In this document: positions 1-11,694 of the stretch, one piece after another
Layout of the letters: each line of letters opens with the position of its first letter
How positions within the stretch are numbered: the first letter of the stretch is position 1
Program-made: the position numbers and the translations under genes
The notes under the pieces: model-generated
Databases searched by the model: none
Seen by the model: only the letters and a program-made list of their open reading frames with translations
What the model was told of the DNA's origin: nothing
NCBI RefSeq assembly: GCF_963675165.1
Contig: NC_087378.1
Span: 6,133,205-6,197,204 of the forward strand
DNA: 64,000 nt
Direction of reading: 5' to 3'
DNA from: Halichondria panicea
Taxonomy: Eukaryota > Porifera > Demospongiae > Suberitida > Halichondriidae

Positions 1-2861
1 TTCGGTGCCTAAAACCCACCATTGCAGAAGGATATACATTACATGTAATGTCAGCAGAGCTTCATTACTTGCAGGAGTTGAACAAAGTGCGAGTTACATT
101 TAAGCCATTGAATACTAGCACAGCTCGGTTATACACTGTAGAATTATACCAAGGCTTAAATGTTACGGATGAGCTATGTGCTCTGTCAATTGAAAAAGTC
201 GAGGCTAAAAAGGGCTTTAATAATGAAATTTCTTCAGATTTTGCTCTCAGCAAGTTTCATCAAAAGCTGCATTCAGGAAGTCTGATCACAGCTTGGATTC
301 ATTGCACGATTAAACCTTTTGGTAGAAAGACTCACATATACGTTGGATTACCACAAGAAGAGATACTTGTGTTACACTCCCCAAAGCTTAAAGCTTCATT
401 TACCTACCACTCTGATGGTTCTATACATGAAATGAAGCTTGTCTGGTCAGATGTACCAGGGTCTCATGGATATGAGTATGGGCTTTGTCTCCTAAATGTA
501 AATGATAGCATTATCTTAAAGCAAGAAACAGATGCCATTAAAGTTGTCATTGACTTTGCCCAGGAAAGGTACAGATGCATACTAGAACAGCTTTTGCGTA
601 AAAGCAATGGTTCTTGTCCACAATTTCGAGGTTACGTATCAGCTCTTGGACAACCTGACCAATTAGTAGTAGGAGCTGTTACCATAGATGTGCAAATGAT
701 TAACTACATAATTCCTTCTTCGGGAAGGTGTATTGTCTTCACAACAACTCAACTACAGAAAATGTGGACCTGGTACACTACCCATCCTGTTGATCATGTT
801 TTTTCCTTACCCATATTACGACAACAGTATCTTATGTATCCTAGTGGAAACCCGTTTCCAAAGATTCCAATCCCGTCAAAGCTCAACGAAAAGTTTTGGA
901 GAAGAGGATACCAGCTGTTCCAAAATGGTATATAGACCTGTAGTTATATTCAGGGGGGCTGCATTTACTTTATTTTGACTCTATTGTGTAGCTGTTTACA
1001 TTAATTGTAGACTATAATTAATTACCGCAATCATACTATAATACCGTATAGCGCGAAATCTTCGAGCCACTGACATTTCGTGGAATGGCCTCTAAAAGCA
1101 TTTAGTTGTATTTTTCGTGAGTTGACTGCTGACTCAGAGGAGGAACGACATGCATGCACGAATCACTACAAGTTCAGTGCATTGTGGCCAGGCATTATCA
1201 CGTGACCGCAATGACATCAATGCACTGAACTTGTAGTGATTCGTGCACGCATGTCGGACCTCCTCTGCTGCTGACTGGAAGCACTACTAGGCCACACCTT
1301 TAATCTTTGCATGTTATAGCAGATCATTTTAATTAAAAAACGAATTAATTTTGGTGTAGGATTGCTAATCCACGAAAACAGCAAAAATTAAGTCCCTCGA
1401 AAATTCCGCATTTCAAAATTCCTGGGTTGACCGGAAGCACTACCAGGCCACGCCTTTAATCTTTGCATGTTATAGCAGATAATCCTAATTTTCGTGGAAT
1501 TAATTTCGTTTTAGGATTGCTAACCCACGAAAACAGCGAAAATGAAGCCCCTCGAAAATTCCTCTAAAAGCATTTCGTTGAATATAGTTTGTGAGTTGAC
1601 TGGAAGCACTAAAAGGCCACGCCTTTAATCTTTGCATGTTCTAATTAACAATTTTCGGGGTATTAATTTTGTTTTAGGATTGCTAACCCATTTTCGCGCT
1701 ATACGATACAATGTAGCTACCTGTCCACTCTTGTATTCATAATTATACAGAATCGGATTGTCTCTATGCACGAGATGTCTTAATGGTGAATGGTCTAACG
1801 ACATCCAAAAAGTCTCTAATGGAGTGGAAGAAAATTGACCCATTTGCAAAGCCATTTGGAACTGTTACCCGAAAAAAGATTGAATACAAAAAGGACAATC
1901 TTGAATGCTTTGGTGTTAGTGAATTACGTATTTTACTATATACAAGGTTGGTAACTATGAAAAAAGTTTGCCGTAGATTTTATCTTCTTTTATTACCACC
2001 TATAGATGCTCTGGGAAGTTATCTACTGGGAAAAAAACTCCAGGAAAAATTGAAATTGAAATCAAAATTGAGAAGACAAAAGGTATGCGTAATTACTTGA
2101 TTGAGGGTACTGTTAAATGTAGCTCAAAAGTACCAATTTTAATTTGATCCACAAAAAATATCATCGATTTGCTTGCAGGCAAGAAAACACCAGATGTTGC
2201 CACTCCCTCTGCTGCAAGTACAGCCAGTATTTCTCAGTTCGGCTCCACCACTGATTCAAACACTTCTACTTTGCCTTCTGTGACAATCAGGGATCGTGAG
2301 GTTCCTGAGCTACCATCTACAGCAGATGCAGAACTTATTTTTGAGACGGTTGAAAGTAGTGCTAATGACATAGATGAAACTGAAAAAAAGGCTGATGATT
2401 CGAAAGAAGCTAAAGAACCTTATATCAAAGATGGAGACAGTGAAAGTCCCTACGGACAATTGGGAGAACGTCGTACGGATGAGCCGGCATCCACCTCTGA
2501 GGAAAGCGGGGCACCTGTAGGTTTTGTGAGGAGTATGACTAAAAAATTTACAGGAGCCGCAAAAAAACTTTTCTCAGAAGCCAAAGGATACTTGTTTAAC
2601 AGTGAACAACTACAAGAAGTGGTGACAAAGAAAAGAACAATTGATTTGCCACACAGAGGATGTCCAAAAACATACTGCCACTTAATTCAATACACACCAA
2701 CGGCCACCAATGCACTGGTACTCAACTCTTCATCACGACTTCATATTTCACTTTCAATTAAGCAAAGTGGAGGAGCATGTGCTGAGGACACTCACCTCTT
2801 TGTCAGGTTTGCTGGCTATACCTATAGTATGAAGAAATTGCCAACAAAAGTAAAACTCTAA
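1..2861 (+). CDS. Unrecognised beta-rich multi-exon protein, 5' part outside window (copy A)
   Basis: Inferred exons are about 1-927, 1751-1946, 2006-2082 and 2179-2861; all junctions are GT-AG and phases agree. An ATG lies at 48, but the frame is open upstream to the window edge and an acceptor-like tgcag precedes about position 27, so the gene may start earlier. The first 300 residues alternate hydrophobic and polar residues like tandem beta-sandwich (fibronectin III-like) repeats; this is an impression, not a family match. The last exon has a Ser/Thr/Glu-rich stretch (about 2180-2510), then a basic KKFTGAAKKLF segment and a conserved tail ending TKVKL. There is no signal peptide or transmembrane segment. 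It converges on the RTK gene. Intron 1 carries a transposon missing from copy B. I do not recognise the family. Confidence 0.6.
1044..1709. mobile_element. Composite MITE of the CCGTATAGCGCG family, nested
   Basis: The left end reads CCGTATAGCGCGAAAT after a TA; the right end is a degraded inverted copy (CGCGCTATACG). The equivalent intron in copy B (about 16,490) has no insertion, so this arrived after the duplication. Inside, the phrase CACGCCTTTAATCTTTGC occurs three times (about 1295, 1450, 1620), suggesting nested or tandem copies. TA flanks and short inverted ends fit a Tc1/mariner-type non-autonomous element (inference). Relatives lie at 18,294-18,521 and 45,980-46,205. Confidence 0.8.
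1134..1267. repeat. Long hairpin nested inside the MITE
   Basis: Arms of about 50 bp (1134-1184 and 1218-1267) are inverted copies of each other with few mismatches and contain CACTACAAGTTCAGTGCATTG-like sequence. The loop is about 33 bp. It sits within the larger element and is probably an independent fold-back insertion. Confidence 0.8.
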
Positions 2862-3154
2862 CCTTCCTGTCATTTTACTTATACAATATATCATGAATGC
2901 ACCCATTAGTTTGTACCTATAATATTATACTCAGTATGATTTTTTTGCAGTTTTGAATAGTAATTATCATTACCAGATTGTGTAGTTAGAAAGTAAATGA
3001 ATATTTTGTTGTGTATACTTAGAAAATACATTATGACTGTGTAGTTAGAATATTTTGTTGTATAGATCTACTTAGAAAAAGTACAAATGTCAAGTATGAG
3101 TTCATTAACAATGTTCAATTTGGGATCAGGGGTTTGATCCAGCCATGTAGAAGT

Positions 3155-6100
3155 CTAAAGAGTACCCTCTTCAAGCATGTCTTCTAAAATCTGTGATAGA
3201 GAAAATACATAATTTATAACTATGCATGCATGAACCCTTCTAACTCGCTAAATCAGGGCTGTTATAATTATATATATTGACTTACTGTTGTGTTAGGATC
3301 AATGTTCTGGAAATACTCAACCAGCTCTTCTGCACAAGGTCTTGCCTCAGGATTAATAGACCAACAGCTACACATCTGACGATATCTGTTGTGACAAATA
3401 ATATTATCCTGGGAATTTAAATATAGCAAAACAGCAAAGCCGCCTCAGAGAACAGCCTATAAGCTCCAAATACAATGGGTGGCACTGCATCATTTACTTT
3501 TATACACCCTCTCACAGAATGTTTATCTCATAAGCCCACTAAAGAGCTACGCACAAAATCCATTACTTCAATCACGCTTACAAGTAGTTGCTCAGTCCGG
3601 TTGGTCTAGGCAATCTATTCCCGTCTTGTAGGTGCCTGTGGAACAACTCCAGACTGGCTCCAAGTTGGATGTCTGAGAACGGCTCACTTCCTATTATGTT
3701 ACCAAGCATAGAGCAAAATCTAAAATGATACAGTGAACCCATAAATACGCAGTATATATGTAATAGACACACAAGCATAAGCCCGAGGGCGAGCTGCCTA
3801 TACAACACGAGGATTCTCATGCATGTAATTTATATCACGACGACCCGTATCAAATTATGACACGGAAATAGACTTAATTACACGTTTGTTACCTTAATTT
3901 GACAACGTTATATATATATATACCATGCACTGTCGTATGCTAAAATCAGAAGTAATGTTACTTACCATAGGAGGCAATCTCCCAGAGAGTTACTCCAAAG
4001 GACCAACTGCAAAAATTATGGTTTTGAAATTTAATATAATTTTGTCCACAAGAGAACAATCAAGTACAATCAACTTACATGTCACTTCTGAAAGTGTTGG
4101 GGTGTCTATCTAATAGTTCAGGAGCAGCCCATCTGACTGGAAAGACATCATTCTGCAATGAAAGCCCACAAACAATAACTTGTAGTTCCAAATTCAGTTT
4201 CTGTATACTTAGGCCAACAAAGACAGATGACTACAAAATCATCAGACGTGGCATTACTTGGCCCAGTTTCTCTACCCTCTGTAATATTGATACTGTAATA
4301 TTCTTTAAAATGTTTCTATGGAACTCGTACATCCATGGTCAATATTATCCCTCTGTTGGCTACTACCATAAAGGTACACAAGAAAACATACACAGAGAAA
4401 CGTGTACATTGTAAACTGCATACTCATATAACCACCCCCCCCCCCCATCTTGGGCCTAAATTACCAAGGAAACATTTAATTACTGATAAACGTACATTAT
4501 GAACTGTATGTACGATTGTGTGTGTGTGCTTACGTCATTTGCATGCTTACGTCATTTGCATTTAGAATTTGATAGGGAGTTTCAGCTTCAGTGAGTTCCT
4601 TAGCCATTCCAAAGTCTGTGATCTTGAGCTCTCCTTTCTCAGCAATGAGGATGTTTCGAGCAGCCAAGTCACAGTGAACAACCTACACAAGTAGAAGTAA
4701 CTGTATCTCAATTAAGAGCATGTAAAACATTTGCATTAAATGTCCACACACAAAACTAAAAGCCCTGGATAATATTAATGATCTATTTAAATCATTTGCT
4801 ATGGTTCTGTGGTACACGTAGTACGTCGTTTTAGTGAACAGTTGGTAACTTTTTGACAATTAGCATAAGTAAGTGTGTCAAATAATTCCTGTTGCGAATA
4901 ACGTGTGCCATATATGCATGTAGCTTACATTCATGTTAGCTAGATACGCCAATCCATTGGCTATTTGGCCAGCAAAGTTGCAGAACTGGGTCTCCTTTAT
5001 CAGTCCAGGTGCCATGGAAACAGAACCTGTTTGATTTAGTGCCTTTTCCTGGTCTTTCAGCTCATCGGAAAGAGCACCCAGCTCGATATGGAGAGGGTTG
5101 GTAGCAGGTGACACGATTTGAAGTTGATTGAGTTCACTAGTCCCTTCAGACTGCACACCTGAGTAAGGTGAGTAATTTATGTGTAGTGTATGTGCCCATA
5201 TGTTAATCTGGCTGAAATTCCTAAGGCAATCACGTACTGACTTGAGTTTGGCCTTCACAATGTTTTTGTAACTTTCTCATAGCTAACTTAATTTCAAAAA
5301 TTCATACCATTAGATTTTTTGTTAAAAAGCTATAGAGGATAAGCTCCAATCATTTCATGTAGAAGTCGCTGGCATACTTGCAAACCACATAAACCCTACA
5401 TGAAGCCATAATTGACCACAGAACTTCCAGCCCTAACTCACCCTCAATACTTTAGAAGGGTGCATGGTGATGTCAACAGTCGATCAATAAGCATGGGGTG
5501 GTCTATTGTGACATTCACTTACTTTCAGGAGATCTATCAATCAGCAGCTCTTGCCCACAACTCAGTATTGCTTTACGACAGGAGAGCAGATACTCTTTGA
5601 GGTTGCCATGGCAAGCGTACTCCAAGATCAAGAACAATGGCTCTGTACAGAGAATAGAGTGTGTCATACACATATCTACAACAGCCTTGCTCCCAAAAAC
5701 CTTTTTTAATAGACAATACTGTATAATAATTATGTAGGTGATTCATTGTTCTGGTGGTAACAGTGACCTGCCATTATTGATCATGCACTCTCTATTTTGA
5801 GAGCTTGATTATTAATTTTTATGAAGTCCCAAAATGATAGTACCACATCAATTTTGACTTCCCGACTTCCTTAAAAGGGACTATCTCTCTATTGAGACCT
5901 GTATTGAGATTTACTACAAGCAGGTCTAACATGTAACTATGGAAATAAAGGCCAACGTACTATGTACACTTACTACACAAGCTTACAGTACTTAGCTCGC
6001 TAATACCTCAGACTCACTTGTCTCAGTACAGTGTCCCAGGATATTGCAAATGTTCTTGTGAGGTTGTCTATACAACTTCTTGAGCATTTGCAACACATTC

Positions 6101-9100
6101 AGCAGTCGATAGTTCTCACCAAACGATTCATCTGCAGAATGAACAGACAGAGATTAGATCATCAGCTAGAAAGTGTTAACCGGAAAGTGCAGTGCAAGCA
6201 ATGTACCGTTCAGAACGTTGATAGCTAAGAACAATGGTTCACCAAACCATACAGTGTTTCAATAGTACGAAACACTACTCTTTGTTTACAGTGAGAATAG
6301 CAGTAATACAAAAAGGTACAGTAGAAATACGGCCGGCTTACTGTTTAGTGTTGTCTTCACAGCAACTATGTTGACGTGCGGGAGAGAAGAAACCATCCCG
6401 TGTGCTTTGGCTTGGAACACTTTTCCAAATTTACCTTTACCTAAAAATCAGTATTAACACAGCATAATAATCATAATATTATTGTACGTATCATTGGAAT
6501 CAAGGTGTTATATATCCAGTTGGTTATAAGCACAACTACACAATAAAGCTAACTGTGGCCATAATAAAAAGGTGGCTGGTTGGATACTATTTGAAAAACT
6601 TATACTGAATGGAGACCCTGGCATGACTGCATTTGAATACGTTCATTACTGGGAGACCAAAATGGATCACGTACGTACCTAGTTCACACTGAAGCTCCAA
6701 CTTTTGCCTGGGAAAGTCTAATTCCCCAGTTTTTACTATATCAGGAGAGCAGAGATTGACATAGGCGTTATCCTTGACTAGCTGAGGCTTGAGTAAGAGA
6801 TGGTTTGAGGGACGATGCCTGAGGGTTCTCCTTCTCCTGCGTTTAACTGTCCTTTGCATCAGTATTGCCAGGGCCACAGCGAGAAAGATGATCACCAAGA
6901 TCACAATAATGACAGCTGCCACTGCTCCTCCGACATACACTGCCACCGGTTTAGGAGGACCCGTTGTTATGATTTTAGGTACATCTGCATTAGGTTAAAC
7001 GGAAGATATGAACCTACTGCATAAATATGTGAAGTACTGGATAACTGATGAGTTCGTGTCTTGCATGTACGTACATTGATTGTGTGCTATGTTAGCAACC
7101 AGAGCAAGCACCAATATATTGGCAATACAATTTATAGGGTTTTCACATGCGTATTGCCATCACTTTTGCTTTACCAGGACTTGCAACGGTTGCCGTGACG
7201 TGCACTTGAGCTGTGAACAGCTGCTGCCCAATGGGTATCCTGTAGTTGACAGCACACGTGTATTCACCACCGTCACTAACGGTTGTGTTGCAAAGCTGTA
7301 GAAAGAATTACAAAAAATTGACAAACAAAATTAATGTCACAGTAACAAAAAGATTACTAGACTTTGGGGCATATTAACCGGCTGTATTCTAGAGGGGACT
7401 TGCATGATTACAAGGTTATAAGCTTATACGAGATACATACATATCTATTACAGTAGTTGTTTTGAAAACAGTGCATATGAGATTGAAACTCTTCAACTCA
7501 TATGTTTAACTCTATGTTTATTGCATTGGAATTGGAACGAGACTGATCTTGGCCAGTTGTATTGTGCACCTCACCTTCAGATCTGAGTAAAACATTGAAA
7601 ACTCGTTTTCTAAACTTTCGGTCCTAATGTGTTCTTCAGTCCCCTTGCAGTTAGAGACGATGGGTTGATTTTTGTAGAGCCAGTAAACTGTAGAGTTGGA
7701 CGGGGCCTTTAGAGCACATGACACAGTCGAGGTGCTGCCCAGGTGCAGAGTGATTTGCCGTGGAAACACAGTGAAAACTGTATAAGTGTAAGGCAATAAT
7801 AATATGCATGGTTACTATACATCTTCCCAAAAAAGACTACTTTAGAAGACCCCATCATACTACAGCAAAATTTGCTATAGTAATAGCTAGTTGAAATCCT
7901 TATTTAGGATTCAATTGGCTAGGGTACTTACTATAATTATTATAACTTACCAACATATATGAAGAATGAGCGCTCAAGGATAAAGGTCTGATCTGAAGCT
8001 GAACCATTAAACATAGCGAACTTGAATTCCCCAGTATCATTGATGCTTGGAGAATTGAAGGAAAGGAAATGAGTCTGCTGTTCAATTTGAAAGTCTGACA
8101 CAAAGTTACAGCTGGAGATTTCCTCTGTACAAAGCAATCACACATAACAACTGGCATATTATATCTCCTTTGTTATATCCTTACTGTCATTTACTATAAT
8201 TATACATGCAGTGACATATAAAAATTTAACTTACCAAAAGAAAAATCCCTGACATAGTACGTGATAGGGAAAGTGATATTTGAGCAGTGTTGGAAATTCC
8301 CCCCTACATTCACACAGTCAGTAGTATCATCCACATTCACTACTTTTTGAACATACTCGTTGTCATGGAACCAACTAGCCTTGCGTGTGTCCCGACTGAC
8401 TATAAAAGAAAGATATATTAAAATACAGGCACCAACATAGAGCAGTGCTATGTATACTTCGATGCCTTTGTCTAGACAGTTTCCTCGGAGCATAACACAA
8501 TCGGAACAATGTCTTGGGATACCCCTGCAACATTTTGTCTAGGGGTGTGCGTCCCGAGTATAACATAATTGGAATGTCTTGGGATACCCCTGCAACATTC
8601 TGTCTAAGGGTGTGCGTCCCGAGTATAACATAATCGGAACAATGTCTTGGGATACCCCTGCAACAGTCTGTCTAGGGGTGTGTGTCCCGAGTATAACATA
8701 ATCGGAACAATGTCTTGGGATACCCCTGCAACATTCTGTCTAGGGGTGTGTGTCCCGAGTATACAATGTCTTGGGATACCCCTGTAATATTTTTGACTAT
8801 AAAGAGAACAATATCATAATACAGGCACCAATATAGAGCAGTGTGTACACTTTGATGCCTTTAATTATCTAGACAGTTTCCTTGATTGGAACAATGTCTT
8901 GGGATATAATTATACCCCTGCAACATTTTGTCTAAGGGTGTCAATAATTCTTAGAAGATCGATATCCTAATCATTAGGGTTACGCACGCATACTTAAACT
9001 TACTTGCATAGGTATCAGTAGAAACTAGCTTTGGTTCACTCGCCACTAAGAAACCGTCTCTCTGGTGCGGGAACCGAGTGATTTTGTGAAGTATAGGTTT

Positions 9101-9705
9101 GGTGTCAGATTCTATGTAGTGATAAAGGAATAACCACAATTAGGTAATAACTGTGGTAAACTGTGCGGTAGCCATAGTGAGGTCATACTGGAAGGGGTCA
9201 TGCTCTACTTCCTACATTAGCTCTGCATGCCTGGAACTTCAGAAGGTTAACTTAAATAGCTTGACAAATCATGCAGCAAGAATTATGAATGCTGACATCA
9301 ACCACATTACTCAACCACATTAATCTTACCAATTTCCAGGGAATAAAAAACACCAATCGTGTCATTCAGCCAAGGTACATTAACGGTGCAAACAAGTAGC
9401 GCTTTTTGAAGCACATGTGTATAAGCAAAATCTTCTATTGCCAGTATGATTGTCGCTGCATAGAAAATAAGCAAATTTGCTAGATTTGACGTAATAAACA
9501 TGTTAATATAATACATCTTGCAGCAAGAGATGGGGTATAGACAACATCTAGTTCAGGGCTAACAATGTACTCACATTTAAAGGAATGGTGATAACTAAAC
9601 ACATTAAAGAGTCCGAGTAGTCTGAACCTGTCCGACCCTCTCGTTTCGTTCCCCTTGATACAGCCATATATAGTGTCATTGTCCGGACTAAGCAGATGAA
9701 CACAC
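3155..9705 (-). CDS. Receptor tyrosine kinase, Ig-like ectodomain, split kinase domain (copy A)
   Basis: Eighteen exons join in phase from 9575-9705 down to 3155-3190, giving about 795 residues; the signal-peptide exon(s) are not resolved. In order: a Cys-containing ectodomain; two Ig-like segments (7575-7777 with Cys and Trp, 7176-7295 with DGGEYTCAV); one transmembrane helix (about residues 360-385, exon 6679-6984) followed by a KRRRRR stop-transfer; then the kinase: GKGKFGKVF, VAVK, a kinase insert (4929-5158), HCDLAARN, DFG, APELL, WSFG, and a C-lobe ending at TAG 3155. The RTK class is clear from APELL and AARN; the ligand is unknown. Oddities: the HRD Arg is Cys, the helix-C Glu position is Val (codon at 6094-6096), and a 17-bp duplication copies the splice donor at about 4535-4551. 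Copy B is its tandem duplicate. Confidence 0.88.
8500..8780. repeat. Tandem repeat, about 75-80 bp unit, RTK copy A intron
   Basis: About four units, each containing AATGTCTTGGGATACCCCTG and GTGTCCCGAGTATAACATAA, lie in the intron between the exons at 9004-9111 and 8235-8399. A degenerate outlier unit follows near 8895. Copy B has about three units at 23,650-23,860, so the array has changed length since duplication. Confidence 0.85.
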
Positions 9706-10076
9706 CTGGAGAAAGAATGGGCATTTAAAAGAGATTGTAATGCATAGAGAAGCCCCAATTTTGAAGCTGGTGGCTGAAGCCTCTATCTGGTGAGAAGAGG
9801 CCACACAATCAAAAGACAGGATGTTATTAATTGACTTACCAGACCAGAAAGAATAATTCATGTAGTTATGGATAAGTTGTAGAAAATGATTTAATAGTTT
9901 ATAGAGCCGCAGCATTCATTATAGAGCAGCTTTCATTCCCTAAATTACATGGGTGATTGAGTTTACTCTGTGCATGATTCGGATTATCCACAGAGACTAT
10001 GGAGAGACATAAGATAAAATACACTCTCAGTCGATACTGATGATTGTCAGGGTACATTATTCTAGGCTAAAAATAA

Positions 10077-10540
10077 TTATTTAGCGAACCATTCAAAGTA
10101 CTCCTCCTGAAGTTCATCATTGTGAGAGTAGATATCCAGAAAAAAGTTATGATAATAAGGGACGATATCACTTTCTCCTGAACGTTGCGAGATGCGTTTT
10201 GGGTTAGCTACAGAATCCAAGGTTGGATCTGAAACAGTAGATCAATAAATCTCAACATGACAGCATAAATGCAATGCAGAGAATCATCACCGTGATGGCA
10301 CGTACCTAACTGTGGGTCTGGGTATTGCTGATCCTGGCTACTTGCATATGAGCTACTCAGTGATGTGTAAAACTCTTGCACATCACTGTCACTTGCTTCA
10401 CACACTGCTGATACAATACTGGATGCAAGCTCTCTGACATCAACAGCACATGTACATCTAGACTGCAACATCCAGAACAAGGCCAGAATAGTCAGGTTTA
10501 GATAGCTCCTTGAGGAAGCAATAGTCATCAATCCAGCCAT
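10077..10540 (-). CDS. Small predicted secreted protein (copy A)
   Basis: Two exons, 10,306-10,540 and 10,077-10,228, join in phase 1 to give 128 residues. The N-terminus (MAGLMTIASS... then LNLTILALFWML, ending near CTCAVDV) is a good signal peptide. The mature part is acidic with few Cys, contains a NPKRISQR basic stretch, and ends EEYFEWFAK before TAA. It lies just upstream of, and co-oriented with, the RTK; copy B has the same arrangement with 130 residues. It could instead be an alternative 5' end of the RTK transcript, but the phase-1 donor does not fit the first resolved RTK exon (phase 2) and exon 2 ends in a stop. No family recognised. Confidence 0.6.
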
Positions 10541-10547
10541 TGTGGAT

Positions 10548-10841
10548 TAGACTCGCAAGCCGTCACTGTTGCAGGCGAACAGTAGACTGGTCAAACTCCG
10601 TGTTGAGACTTGTGTTGCACAGTCAGCATATCAGAAAGTATTTTAAGTGGCTGCGGTTTTCGTGACGTCAGTATACTGCATGTGATATGTAGAGTTTTCT
10701 AGTGAAACGTCACTATCATTGATCTTGTGGTAACCGCATGCGGTTAGTTGCCACAAATATCGTGGCAAACGTTACACAAGTCTCAACACGGAGTTTGACC
10801 AGTCTACTGTTCGCCTGCAACAGTGACGGCTTGCGAGTCTA
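10548..10841. mobile_element. 294-bp TIR element with 9-bp target duplication
   Basis: Terminal inverted repeats of about 68 bp start TAGACTCGCAAGCC. The flanking direct repeat is attgtggat (10,539-10,547 and 10,842-10,850). Copy B has the empty site (about 25,619-25,628), proving the insertion and the target duplication. A 9-bp duplication fits Mutator-like (or Merlin-like) elements; no transposase is encoded. It inserted within 10 bp upstream of the ATG of the small secreted-protein gene. Confidence 0.93.
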
Positions 10842-10911
10842 ATTGTGGATCACTAGATACAGTACTGCAGCAGATAGTTCTGATCAAAGAAAACTAAGCC
10901 ACACCACACTA

Positions 10912-11034
10912 CCGTATATCTTCTAATTTATCGGACAGGAAAAAATAATTATTTTGGAAATTGTCCGGGTATAATTGGAATAGAGCATGCGAAGTGTCCG
11001 GAATAATTAGAACAAGCAAGCAGCTGCATGCGAG
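10912..11034. mobile_element. Truncated CCGTATATCTTCTAATTTA-type MITE
   Basis: Starts CCGTATATCTTC after a TA and matches the left third of the complete element at 21,818-22,213 (shared GAAATTGTCCGGGTATAATT and CAAGCAGCTGCATGCGAGCTAG). It ends at the palindrome beginning at about 11,035. Copy B lacks it here, so it marks the edge of copy A. Confidence 0.8.
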
Positions 11035-11083
11035 CTAGCCTCGATTCAAGGCCGATTTAATCGGCCTTGAATCGAGGCTAGCA
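11035..11083. repeat. Perfect palindrome made of two CTAGCCTCGATT ends
   Basis: Reads CTAGCCTCGATTCAAGGCC, a short AT spacer, then its exact reverse complement. The arm matches the ends of elements at 52,201, 54,744 and 57,485, so this looks like an element reduced to its two termini. No target duplication is visible. Confidence 0.85.
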
Positions 11084-11694
11084 AAGACTCTGTATATCAA
11101 AGTAGCAAAAATGTTTGCATTATTATTCTATTATGGAATTCAAAGTGAAGGAAGATTTACCATAGCTATCGCCATATTTGCAACTTTGTGCTTACTTTCT
11201 CAGCCAAATTTCAGGACAAAAAAGTATAAAACACACAATTTTTCAGTGCAAAGACAATAATTCATATCTTCCTCCATGTTTTCCTATACATAGAAGATGT
11301 AAATTGTTGTGGGGATGCTCCAATAGCATCACTGGCTCAGCTCTCAAGTAATGTGGAATCACAGATAGAAGTCAAGAGAGAAACTGTTTTAACATGGTGG
11401 AATCACAATAGCAGTTTCCTTTCGGAACAAGGGTAATCTTGGACAGTCCTGACCAATTCGGGACAGTTGGCACCTATGTGCTTCGTGCTGCATGAGGCCT
11501 GATTCATAGAATGACATGGTGCAGTGTGATGGCTGTGAGACCAGTGGTATACTACTGACAGTACTGTACATGCATGAAATGTGTGTGTGTGAGGAGAGCT
11601 GCATTCAGTAACTGGCACTGCATAGACTGTGAAGACCATAGAAGACTGTATTGGTGTATTTTGAGAATGCACTGTCCATAATGTTACCGCTGTT
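11084..11694. other. Intergenic stretch without recognised genes
   Basis: About 600 bp between element remnants. Short open frames on the minus strand (11,389-11,672) have no recognisable domain, splice context or homology to nearby copies. No repeat boundary was found here. Confidence 0.5.

Noticed and set aside
3120-3150. tRNA B-box-like GGTTTGATCC near the RTK stop codon
   Set aside because: No A box at the right distance and the stretch is conserved in both copies as RTK 3' sequence.
6789-7024. Plus-strand frames opposite the RTK transmembrane exon
   Set aside because: They are antisense shadows of the exon 6679-6984, repeated at the same place in copy B.
9688-9915. Minus-strand frame starting MLRLYK as the RTK signal peptide
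   Set aside because: Its GTAAGT donor leaves phase 1 but the next RTK exon needs phase 2, and copy B has changed the donor and frame. The RTK N-terminus is left open.
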